In this document: piece by piece, positions 26,163 through 33,549 of the stretch
Layout: the number at the start of each line of letters is the position of its first letter
Numbering within the stretch: the stretch's first letter is position 1
Position numbers and translations under genes: made by a program
The notes under the pieces: model-generated
Database searches by the model: none
Told to the model about the DNA's origin: nothing
What the model saw: the letters and a program-made list of their open reading frames with translations, nothing else
From: Rhodobacteraceae bacterium EhC02
GTDB taxonomy: Bacteria > Pseudomonadota > Alphaproteobacteria > Rhodobacterales > Rhodobacteraceae
Length of the DNA stretch: 64,000 nucleotides
Direction of reading: 5' to 3'
NCBI GenBank assembly: GCA_001650895.1
Contig: LXYH01000031.1
Span: forward strand, 42,139-106,138

Positions 26163-26696
26163 TCAGCAGGTTCTGAGACAGGCAAGCATCGTGTCGGCGC
26201 CCGACACTTTGACAGGCACCCCTGAAGGGTTGTCCTGGAATCCCGGTTCGGCAAACAGCTTTTCGATTTTGCCATCGTTGACCAGCATGGAATAACGCCA
26301 GCTGCGCATCCCCATGCCCTGCCCGCTGCGATCGACCAGCATGCCCATCTTGCGGGTGAATTCACCATTGCCGTCCGGCAACATGAACACCTTGCGGATG
26401 GCGTGCGTCTGGGCCCACTGATACATCACGAAGGCATCGTTCACCGACAGGCAGATCACCTGGTCGATGCCCAGCTCGCGGAACGCGTCATGGCTGTTCT
26501 CGTATCCCGGCAGGTGGCTGTCGGAACAGGCGGGCGTGTAGGCCCCCGGCAAGGCGAAAAGCACCACGCGTTTCCCGCCGAACACATCCCGGGAGGTCAG
26601 GGGCTTCCATTCAAAGGGATTCGGACCGCCCAGCGCATCGTTGCGCACGCGGGTATGAAAGGTGGCGTCGGGTACGGTTTGCGGGATCATGGTCAT
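26163..26696 (-). CDS. Peroxiredoxin (Prx5/type II)
   Basis: A 177-residue thiol peroxidase of the Prx5 group. The peroxidatic cysteine is Cys57 in LPGAYTPAC, with the catalytic Thr in YTP and the Arg in MRSWRYSML. There is no signal peptide, so it is cytoplasmic. It reduces hydrogen peroxide and alkyl hydroperoxides, usually with glutathione/glutaredoxin. ATG 26696 is chosen; ATG 26690 is possible. Confidence 0.92.
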   Translation of the reverse strand: MTMIPQTVPDATFHTRVRNDALGGPNPFEWKPLTSRDVFGGKRVVLFALPGAYTPACSDSHLPGYENSHDAFRELGIDQVICLSVNDAFVMYQWAQTHAIRKVFMLPDGNGEFTRKMGMLVDRSGQGMGMRSWRYSMLVNDGKIEKLFAEPGFQDNPSGVPVKVSGADTMLACLRTC

Positions 26697-26733
26697 GCAT
26701 CCATTATTGGTCGTGTCATTCCAGCGCGCGGAA

Positions 26734-27267
26734 TCATCCAGAATGCGCGCGATACTGGCCCGCGGGATGCCCGATGGCGGCCTTGCACCAGGCAAGCGCC
26801 GCGTCAGGCGACGGATCGATCCATTCGGCCATGCCCTCGGCGAACGCGTCAAAGCCTTCGCGACTGCCGCGCCCGACCGCGACAAGCACGGGGATATTCT
26901 CGACCAGGGCCTGTCCGATCAGGGGGCGAAAGCCACGCCCTTCGATCTCGGCCTTGCCGAACTTGTTCACGATCAGCAGATCGACCGGGCCATGCAGGGC
27001 CGTTTCGACCCGCGCCACGACCTCTTCCAGTGCTGCGGGGTCAAGGCAGCAGCCACGCGATTGCGCGCCCAGATCCTGGCTGATCTGCCGCAAGGCACCT
27101 TCGGCCAGCAGATGCAGCACCATGTCGGCACGGCGGCGGCCCTCACGCTCGATATTTTCCTGCACGGCGCCGGCAAGGCGAAACCCGTCGGCCTGCAGAA
27201 GGGCCGCGATCTCGAACAACAGCCGGTCGGATGCGCCGCGTCCCTCGACGGTTATGGCCCCCAGCAT
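26734..27267 (-). CDS. DUF2478 (molybdenum-gene-associated nucleotide-binding-like) protein
   Basis: A 177-residue soluble protein. Segments such as LLFEIAALLQADGFRLAGAVQ, DLLIVNKFGKAEIEGRGF and FDAFAEGMAEW are characteristic of DUF2478, a P-loop-derived family found beside molybdenum uptake and cofactor genes. A typical Walker A motif is not obvious at the N-terminus. It is divergent from fdhD across 60 bases, consistent with a part in molybdenum or tungsten cofactor handling, but its reaction is unknown. Confidence 0.75.
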   Translation of the reverse strand: MLGAITVEGRGASDRLLFEIAALLQADGFRLAGAVQENIEREGRRRADMVLHLLAEGALRQISQDLGAQSRGCCLDPAALEEVVARVETALHGPVDLLIVNKFGKAEIEGRGFRPLIGQALVENIPVLVAVGRGSREGFDAFAEGMAEWIDPSPDAALAWCKAAIGHPAGQYRAHSG

Positions 27268-27326
27268 GTTCCCGCCCTCTCCGCATCTTGCGCCCTTGCG
27301 AGCCGTGCTACTATATAAGCCTCTCA

Positions 27327-28214
27327 ATGAAAAGCAGCGCAATGTCCCCAGAGCTTCCCATCCTTCCGGATCCGCAAGACCCAAGGCTGACCCGCACGGT
27401 CAGCGGCACCGATCACATGGGCGCGGATGTCCAGATCGCGGTGGTCGAAGAACGTCCGCTGACCATCTATCTGAATGCACAAGAGATCGTGACGGCGATG
27501 ACGATCGGGGACCATCCCGATTACCTGGCCATCGGGTTTCTGCGCAACCAGGGCATGCTGCATGCCGATGACAAGGTCACCGCCATCGACTTTGACGAAG
27601 AGCTGGAGACCATCGTGGTGCGCACGGCGCGCCAGACCTCCTACGAGGAGAAGGTCAAGAAGAAGACACGCACCAGCGGCTGCGCGGTCGGCACGGTCTT
27701 TGGCGACATGATGGAAGGGCTGGAGGGGCTGACCCTTCCAAAGACGGAACTGCGGACAAGCTGGCTTTACGCCCTGGCCAAACAGATCAACACCACCCCG
27801 TCCCTGTACCTGAGCGCGGGCGCGATCCATGGCACCGTGCTGTGCCAGGGCGATCAGCCCCTGGTCTATTTCGAGGATGTGGGCCGTCACAATGCCGTGG
27901 ACAAGATCGCGGGCTGGATGTTCCTGAACGGAATTTCGCCCACCGACAAGCTGCTCTATACGACGGGCCGCCTGACATCGGAAATGGTGATCAAGACCGC
28001 GAACATGGGCATCCCGATCCTGGCCTCGCGGTCGGGTTTCACCGGTTGGGGGGTCGAGATCGCCCGCGCCGTGGGCCTGACCCTGATCGGGCGGCTGCGC
28101 GGTCAGCGCTTTGTCTGCCTGAGCGGCGAAGACCGGCTGATCCGCGACGCCGACCCATCGGCCGTGCCAGACGAAAGCAAGTCCAGCCGCCGCAAGGGGG
28201 CCGACAATGACTGA
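27327..28214 (+). CDS. fdhD: Formate dehydrogenase sulfurtransferase FdhD/FdsC
   Basis: A 295-residue FdhD-family protein that moves sulfur from a cysteine desulfurase to the bis-MGD cofactor before its insertion into formate dehydrogenase. Family segments: VEERPLTIYLNAQEIVTAM, GFLRNQGML, VGRHNAVDKIAG and TGRLTSEMV. The region TSGCAVGTVFG keeps only the first of the two cysteines of E. coli FdhD (C121-x2-C124). ATG 27327 gives MKSSAMSPE; ATG 27342 is equally possible because neither has a clear ribosome-binding site. mobA overlaps its end by eight bases. Confidence 0.92.
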   Translation: MKSSAMSPELPILPDPQDPRLTRTVSGTDHMGADVQIAVVEERPLTIYLNAQEIVTAMTIGDHPDYLAIGFLRNQGMLHADDKVTAIDFDEELETIVVRTARQTSYEEKVKKKTRTSGCAVGTVFGDMMEGLEGLTLPKTELRTSWLYALAKQINTTPSLYLSAGAIHGTVLCQGDQPLVYFEDVGRHNAVDKIAGWMFLNGISPTDKLLYTTGRLTSEMVIKTANMGIPILASRSGFTGWGVEIARAVGLTLIGRLRGQRFVCLSGEDRLIRDADPSAVPDESKSSRRKGADND

Positions 28215-28830
28215 GGGCGGCGCAGGCATCCCGGCCGTCATCCTGGCGGGCGGGCGCGCCACGCGCATGGGCGGCGGCGACAAGGGCTGGCGCACCATAG
28301 GCGGCAAGCGCCTTGTCGATCACGTGATCGCGCGCCTGAGCCCGCAGGTGGGGGCCATCGCGCTGAACGCGAATGGTGATCCGGACCGCTTTGATCTTGG
28401 TCTGCCGGTACTGCCCGACAGTATTGAGGGCTATGCGGGCCCGCTGGCCGGTGTGCTTGCAGGCATGGATTGGGCTGCGTCCCTCGGGGCGGATGCCGTG
28501 GTCAGCGTGGCGGCGGACACGCCCTTCTTTCCGACCGACCTTGTGACGCGGCTGCAGCAAGCCGCGGGCCCATCGGGCCTTGCGCTGGCGGCTTCACCCG
28601 ACGAGACCGGCAAGGTCTGGCAGCATCCCACCTTCGGCCTCTGGCCCGTGGCGCTGCGCCACGACCTGCGCGAAGCGCTTGAGGGCGGTCTGCGCAAGAT
28701 CGTGCTGTGGACGGACCGGCACGGTGCGGGTCAGGCCACATTTTCGTCGGATCCTTACGATCCGTTCTTCAACGTCAATACCCCCGAAGACCTTGCGCGG
28801 TCAGAGGTTCTGCTTGGGGACGCGGGATGA
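28207..28830 (+). CDS. mobA: Molybdenum cofactor guanylyltransferase MobA
   Basis: A 207-residue nucleotidyltransferase. The N-terminal LAGGRATRMGGGDKG is the MobA GTP-binding loop with its catalytic lysine; SVAADTPFFP is the metal-binding motif, and PYDPFFNVNTPEDL is the C-terminal family segment. It adds GMP to molybdopterin, making the MGD cofactor both formate dehydrogenases need. It overlaps fdhD and mobB, so it is part of one tightly packed operon. Confidence 0.95.
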   Translation: MTEGGAGIPAVILAGGRATRMGGGDKGWRTIGGKRLVDHVIARLSPQVGAIALNANGDPDRFDLGLPVLPDSIEGYAGPLAGVLAGMDWAASLGADAVVSVAADTPFFPTDLVTRLQQAAGPSGLALAASPDETGKVWQHPTFGLWPVALRHDLREALEGGLRKIVLWTDRHGAGQATFSSDPYDPFFNVNTPEDLARSEVLLGDAG

Positions 28831-29321
28831 GGATCTACGGCGTCACAGGCTGGAAGAACGCTGGCAAGACCGGGCTGATGGAACGCCTTGTCGCCGAAAT
28901 CAGCAGGCGCGGTTTGAGCGTGTCCACCCTGAAGCACGCCCATCACGAGACGGACGTCGATCAGCCCGGGCGCGACAGCTATCGCCACCGGGCTGCGGGT
29001 GCGCATCAGGTCATGCTGTCCTCGCCCAACCGCTGGGCGCTGATGACCGAATTGCGCGACAAGCCCGAACCCGCGCTGGCCGACCTTCTGCCATTGATGA
29101 CGCCCGTCGATCTGATCCTGATCGAAGGCTACAAGCGCGAACCACATCCCAAGATCGAGGCGCATCGCTGGGAAACCGGCCGTCCGCTTCTGGTAGAGAC
29201 CAATCCCACGATCCGCGCCGTCGCCTCGAACACCGTGCCGCAGAACCTGCGGGTGCCGCTGTTCGACCTTGATGACGTGCCCGCCATCGCCGATTTCATC
29301 CTGGCAGAGGTCGGGCTTTGA
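28827..29321 (+). CDS. mobB: Molybdopterin-guanine dinucleotide biosynthesis protein MobB
   Basis: A 164-residue P-loop protein: the Walker A variant GWKNAGKTGL lies at residues 8-17, and KHAHHETDVDQPGRDSYRHR is the conserved MobB block that follows. LILIEGYKREPHPKIE is another family motif. MobB binds GTP and assists MobA. The ATG overlaps the mobA stop (ATGA) and its own stop overlaps the TTG start of the next gene. Confidence 0.94.
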   Translation: MRIYGVTGWKNAGKTGLMERLVAEISRRGLSVSTLKHAHHETDVDQPGRDSYRHRAAGAHQVMLSSPNRWALMTELRDKPEPALADLLPLMTPVDLILIEGYKREPHPKIEAHRWETGRPLLVETNPTIRAVASNTVPQNLRVPLFDLDDVPAIADFILAEVGL

Positions 29322-31435
29322 CCTATTCCCGCGTCGCCATACTGGATTGGTCGGCGGCGGGAAAACCCGCGCGCGGCAAGGACAGCATCTGGCTGGCGCT
29401 GGACGGGGCGGCACCCGAGAACCTGCCCACCCGTGCGCAGGCCGAGGCCCGGTTGATCGCACTGATTGAAGAGGCCCTGACTGCAGGTGAAAGGCTCTTG
29501 CTGGGGGCGGATTTCGCCTTTGGCTATCCCCATGGCTTCGCGGCGACCGTGGCGGGCGGGCCACTGGATCTGTGGGACTGGCTGGCCGACCATCATGCCG
29601 ATACCGACCGCAACGAAAGCAATTACCGTGATGTTGCCGCAAGGCTGAACGCGCTGTTCCCCGGTGACGGACCGTTCTGGGGCAATGGCCGCAAGATGCA
29701 GATCGACGGGTTGCCGCGCCTCAAGCCGGATCTGCCCGCCAATCTGCAGCCAAGCAGAACGACCGAAACCGCCGCCACCAGTCCCGGCGCCGCGCCAAAA
29801 TCCGTCTGGCAACTGGCCGGGGCCGGGGCTGTCGGCGCGCAGACACTGACCGGGCTGCCGATGCTGGCACGTCTGCGCCGCCGGTTTGCAGGCCAGCTGT
29901 CGGTCTGGCCGTTCGAACCGCCTTCACAGATCACATTGGCCGAAGTCTACCCTTCGATGCTGGCCGATGCTGTCCGCCTTGCCACCGCCGCCGATCCCGG
30001 ATTGCCCCCCGACGCCCATCAGGTGCGGCTGCTGGCCCGCGCCCTCGCCGGGCTGGACCCGCAGATGCGCGCCCATCTGCTGGACCGGCAGGCTCTGCCC
30101 GCAGCGGCGCAGACCGAAGGCTGGATCCTGGGGGCAGGCAAGCAGGCACAACTGCGCGCGGCCCTTTCGGCGCATCTGACCCCGCCACGCCTGCGCAACG
30201 ATTGCTTTGCCATGCCGCAGGGCGTGGCCTGGGTGCCGGTGGACACCGCCCTGGCAAAGCTGCGCGATGCCCTGCATCCGGTCACGGGACAGGATGTTGT
30301 CAGGTCGCATAAGGCGGCAGGCAGGGTGCTGGCAAGCCCGGCCATGGCCCGGCGCGCGAACCCGCCCCGCCCGAATGCGGCCGTGGACGGATATGGCTTT
30401 GCCCATGCAGCCACAGGCAGCGGTCCGCAGCGCATGCCATTGGTCAACGGGCGCGCCGCCGCAGGCCAGCCCTTTGCCGGAACCGTGCCGCAGGGACACG
30501 CGATCCGCATCCTGACAGGCGCGATCCTGCCCGCCGGCGTGGATACCGTCGTGCTGGAGGAGGATTGCGCGACAGATGGCCTGCATCTTGTCTTCGACGG
30601 GCCGGTCAAGCCAAGGGCGAATACCCGCCGCGCCGGCGAAGACATGGAGCAAGGCCAGACGGCCCTGCCCGCCGGTCACATCCTGCGCGCCCCCGATCTG
30701 GCGCTGCTGACGGCGCTTGGCATCGGCACCGTCGATGTGCGCAAGCCGTTGCGCGTCGGCGTGCTTTCCACCGGGGACGAGTTGCTGACAGATCCCGCGG
30801 TACAGGCGGCACCGCACCAGATCTATGACGCGAACCGTCCGATGCTGCTGTCGCTGGTCGCGCGTTGGGGCCATTGCCCTGTAGACCTTGGGCATGCGCC
30901 CGACGACCCCGGCGCGATCCGCCAGGCCTTGATGCAGGGGGCCACACAGGCGGATGTCGTGCTGACCTCGGGCGGTGCCTCTGCCGGGGATGAGGATCAC
31001 GTCTCGCGGTTGCTGCGCACCGAAGGCAACCTGAGCAGTTGGCGGATCGCTGTCAAACCCGGCCGCCCGCTGGCGCTGGCGATGTGGCATGGGGTGCCGG
31101 TCTTCGGATTGCCCGGCAACCCCGTGGCGGCCCTTGTCTGCGCGCTGGTCTTTGCCCGTCCGGCCCTGTCACTCATGGCGGGATCTGGCTGGATCGCACC
31201 GGATGCCTTCACGGTCCCGGCGGCCTTTTCGAAGGACAAGAAGGCAGGACGCCGCGAATACCTGCGCGCACGGCTGAACGAACACGGCCATGCAGAGGTT
31301 TTCGCCTCGGAGGGATCGGGACGGATCAGCGGCCTGTCATGGGCAAACGGCCTGGTCGAACTGCCGGATGAGGCGGTGCAGATCAGACCGGGGTCACCCC
31401 TGCGCTACATCCCCTACGCCAGCTTCGGAATGTAA
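29318..31435 (+). CDS. moeA: MoeA molybdenumtransferase with an extra N-terminal RNase H-fold-like domain
   Basis: A 705-residue fusion. Residues about 310-705 are a full MoeA/GephE: VDGYGFAH near residue 360, the GAILPAGVDTVV stretch, LSTGDEL, the SGGASAGDEDHV nucleotide motif and GLPGNPVA. MoeA inserts molybdate into adenylated molybdopterin. Residues 1-290 form a separate domain resembling DUF429: it opens with ILDWSAAGKP and continues with LLGADFAFGYP; both Asp residues could be an RNase H-like acidic site. Translation probably starts at a TTG (29318) coupled to the mobB stop (TTGA). The N-terminal activity is unknown. Confidence 0.88.
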   Translation: MTYSRVAILDWSAAGKPARGKDSIWLALDGAAPENLPTRAQAEARLIALIEEALTAGERLLLGADFAFGYPHGFAATVAGGPLDLWDWLADHHADTDRNESNYRDVAARLNALFPGDGPFWGNGRKMQIDGLPRLKPDLPANLQPSRTTETAATSPGAAPKSVWQLAGAGAVGAQTLTGLPMLARLRRRFAGQLSVWPFEPPSQITLAEVYPSMLADAVRLATAADPGLPPDAHQVRLLARALAGLDPQMRAHLLDRQALPAAAQTEGWILGAGKQAQLRAALSAHLTPPRLRNDCFAMPQGVAWVPVDTALAKLRDALHPVTGQDVVRSHKAAGRVLASPAMARRANPPRPNAAVDGYGFAHAATGSGPQRMPLVNGRAAAGQPFAGTVPQGHAIRILTGAILPAGVDTVVLEEDCATDGLHLVFDGPVKPRANTRRAGEDMEQGQTALPAGHILRAPDLALLTALGIGTVDVRKPLRVGVLSTGDELLTDPAVQAAPHQIYDANRPMLLSLVARWGHCPVDLGHAPDDPGAIRQALMQGATQADVVLTSGGASAGDEDHVSRLLRTEGNLSSWRIAVKPGRPLALAMWHGVPVFGLPGNPVAALVCALVFARPALSLMAGSGWIAPDAFTVPAAFSKDKKAGRREYLRARLNEHGHAEVFASEGSGRISGLSWANGLVELPDEAVQIRPGSPLRYIPYASFGM

Positions 31436-31470
31436 GGCACTGGTCCGCGACGCGGTCGTGCTACCAGTGA

Positions 31471-31698
31471 TCAGCCCTTGGCCACAAGCCAGGTGATGGC
31501 ATCCTCGGCCTCGGAGGACGAGACTAGGCGATGCCCGCCTTCCACGCAGAAATGCGGAATGTCGACGACCGCAGCGGGGTCGGTCGTGGTGATGCGCACG
31601 ACCTCGCCGCCCGCGCGGGCGGCAAGCCGTTTGCGCAGTTTCAGCACCGGAAGCGGGCACAACAGGCCACGCGCGTCGATATCATCATGCCATTCCAT
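31471..31698 (-). CDS. TusA-family sulfurtransferase
   Basis: A 75-residue TusA/SirA-like protein. DARGLLCPLPVLKLRK carries the CPxP motif with the persulfide-carrying cysteine at residue 14. It ends with the usual GHRLVSS beta-strand. In E. coli, TusA affects sulfur supply for molybdenum cofactor and FdhD-type sulfur transfer, which suits its place between moeA and the formate dehydrogenase genes. I use ATG 31698 for its family N-terminus; no strong ribosome-binding site is seen. Confidence 0.85.
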   Translation of the reverse strand: MEWHDDIDARGLLCPLPVLKLRKRLAARAGGEVVRITTTDPAAVVDIPHFCVEGGHRLVSSSEAEDAITWLVAKG

Positions 31699-31766
31699 GA
31701 GCGCGATATAGAGCGGGCAAATCGCCCTGTCCATACCGCGACCATTCGCATGACAAATCCGACCTT

Positions 31767-31785
31767 TGATAGCTTTTGCCTATCA
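31767..31785. promoter_or_regulatory. Candidate LysR-type operator upstream of the soluble formate dehydrogenase
   Basis: TGATAG-N7-CTATCA at 31767-31785 is a perfect 6+6 inverted repeat containing ATAG-N7-CTAT, the T-N11-A geometry LysR-family proteins favour. It lies in the 164-base region between tusA and the fused FdsGB gene. A LysR regulator of fds genes is known in related bacteria (FdsR), but no such gene is in this window. Confidence 0.45.
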
Positions 31786-31862
31786 CCCCAAGGAACTGCC
31801 ATATTGATCGGCCCTTTCGCGCAACGCAGTGTCGCCGCCAAAGCAACCGGCAGGGCAGCGCG

Positions 31863-33548
31863 ATGGCACTTGATGACAACCATGGGATCTGGAAATCCGG
31901 CAAAGGCAAGGGACGCCGCACCCCCAAGGGTCGGCAACTGGACGATCAAGCCCTGGCCGACGTGCGGGCCCTTCTGGGCAACCGCCCCCGGCGGCGCGAT
32001 CTGCTGATCGAATTCCTGCACCTGCTTCAGGACAACTACGGCCATCTGAGCGCGCCGCATCTGCGGGCCCTGTCCGAAGAGTTGCGTATCGGCATGGCCG
32101 AAGTCTGGGAGGTTGCGACCTTCTATGCCCATTTCGACCCGATCCGCGAGGATGAGACACCCCCGCCCGACCTGACGATCCGGGTCTGCGACTCCCTGTC
32201 CTGCGAACTGGCCGGGTCCGAGAGCCTCATCGCCGCGCTCGAGGCCGGTCACGACCCCGCCCGCATCCGCGTGCTGCGCGCCCCCTGCATGGGGCGCTGC
32301 GACACCGCGCCGGTGCTGGAAATCGGCCACCGGCATGTGGATCACGCCACGGTCGAGGCGGCACAGGCGGTGATCGACGCAGGCGACTTTCATCCGGTGA
32401 TCCCGGCTTATGAAACGCTGGCGGCCTACCAGGGCGCCGGCGGCTATCAGACCCTGCAGGCCCTGCGCGATGGCGGGGATGCCGAACAGGTGCAGGACCG
32501 CCTGCTGGAGGCGGGTCTGCGCGGCCTTGGCGGTGCTGGCTTTCCCTCGGGGCGCAAGTGGTCTTTCGTGCGCGCCAATCCCGGACCGCGCTATCTGGCC
32601 GTCAATGGCGACGAGGGCGAACCGGGCACCTTCAAGGACCGCCACTATCTGGAACGCACACCGCATCTGTTCCTTGAAGGGATGCTGATCGCCGCCTGGG
32701 GCGTCGAGGCCGAAACCTGCTTCATCTACATGCGCGACGAATATCCCGCCGTCCGCCAGATCCTGTCACAGGAGATTGCCGCGCTCGAACAGGCGGGAAT
32801 CGTGCCCAAAGGCTATATCGAACTGCGTCGCGGGGCCGGTGCCTACATCTGCGGCGAGGAAAGCGCGATGATCGAGTCGATCGAGGGCAAGCGCGGCATC
32901 CCGCGCCATCGCCCGCCTTTCGTGGCGCAGGTCGGCATCTTCAACCGACCCACGCTGGTGCATAATGTCGAAACCCTGCACTGGGTCGCGCGCATCTGCC
33001 GCGAGGGACCGCAGATCCTGAACTCTGTCGAAAAGAACGGCCGCAAGGGGCTGCGCAGCTATTCCGTCTCGGGCCGGGTGGCGCGGCCGGGCGTCCATCT
33101 GCTGCCTGCGGGATCGACCATCACCGATGTGATCGCCGCCGCCGGCGGCATGGCAGAGGGGCATGTGTTCAAGGCCTATCAGCCGGGCGGTCCCTCGTCC
33201 GGCCTGCTGCCTGCCAGCATGCACGACATCCCGCTGGATTTCGACACGCTGCAACCGCACGGCACCTTCATCGGTTCGGCCGCTGTCGTCGTGCTGTCGG
33301 ATCATGACAGCGCGCGCGATGCCGCGCTGAACATGCTGCGGTTCTTCGAGGCCGAAAGCTGCGGCCAATGCACGCCCTGCCGCGTGGGCTGCGAAAAGGC
33401 GGTCAAGCTGATGCAGGCCGACCGCTGGGACCAGCCGCTGCTGGAAGAGCTGTGCACGACCATGACCGACGCCAGCATCTGCGGGCTGGGGCAGGCTGCC
33501 CCCAACCCGATCCGCCTGACCATCAAGCATTTCCCCCACGAGGTCTGA
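31863..33548 (+). CDS. fdsB: NAD-dependent formate dehydrogenase beta subunit, fused FdsG-FdsB (NuoE-NuoF-like)
   Basis: A 561-residue diaphorase subunit. Residues 20-150 are NuoE/FdsG-like with a [2Fe-2S] site (CDSLSC, then CMGRC). From about residue 180 the NuoF/FdsB part follows: GLGGAGFPSGRKW (FMN/NADH loop), NGDEGEPGTFKD, GAGAYICGEESAM, and the [4Fe-4S] cysteines in ESCGQCTPCRVGC plus a later SICGLG. It takes electrons from the alpha subunit and reduces NAD+. The same fusion occurs in Fdh1B of Methylorubrum extorquens. I chose ATG 31863. The alpha gene starts one base after its stop. Confidence 0.92.
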   Translation: MALDDNHGIWKSGKGKGRRTPKGRQLDDQALADVRALLGNRPRRRDLLIEFLHLLQDNYGHLSAPHLRALSEELRIGMAEVWEVATFYAHFDPIREDETPPPDLTIRVCDSLSCELAGSESLIAALEAGHDPARIRVLRAPCMGRCDTAPVLEIGHRHVDHATVEAAQAVIDAGDFHPVIPAYETLAAYQGAGGYQTLQALRDGGDAEQVQDRLLEAGLRGLGGAGFPSGRKWSFVRANPGPRYLAVNGDEGEPGTFKDRHYLERTPHLFLEGMLIAAWGVEAETCFIYMRDEYPAVRQILSQEIAALEQAGIVPKGYIELRRGAGAYICGEESAMIESIEGKRGIPRHRPPFVAQVGIFNRPTLVHNVETLHWVARICREGPQILNSVEKNGRKGLRSYSVSGRVARPGVHLLPAGSTITDVIAAAGGMAEGHVFKAYQPGGPSSGLLPASMHDIPLDFDTLQPHGTFIGSAAVVVLSDHDSARDAALNMLRFFEAESCGQCTPCRVGCEKAVKLMQADRWDQPLLEELCTTMTDASICGLGQAAPNPIRLTIKHFPHEV

Positions 33549-33549
33549 C

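Noticed and set aside
25898..26176. A 92-codon plus-strand frame containing a C-x2-C-H motif (CLACH)
   Set aside because: There is no signal peptide, ribosome-binding site or second cytochrome feature, and an equally long frame exists on the opposite strand. The motif is probably chance.
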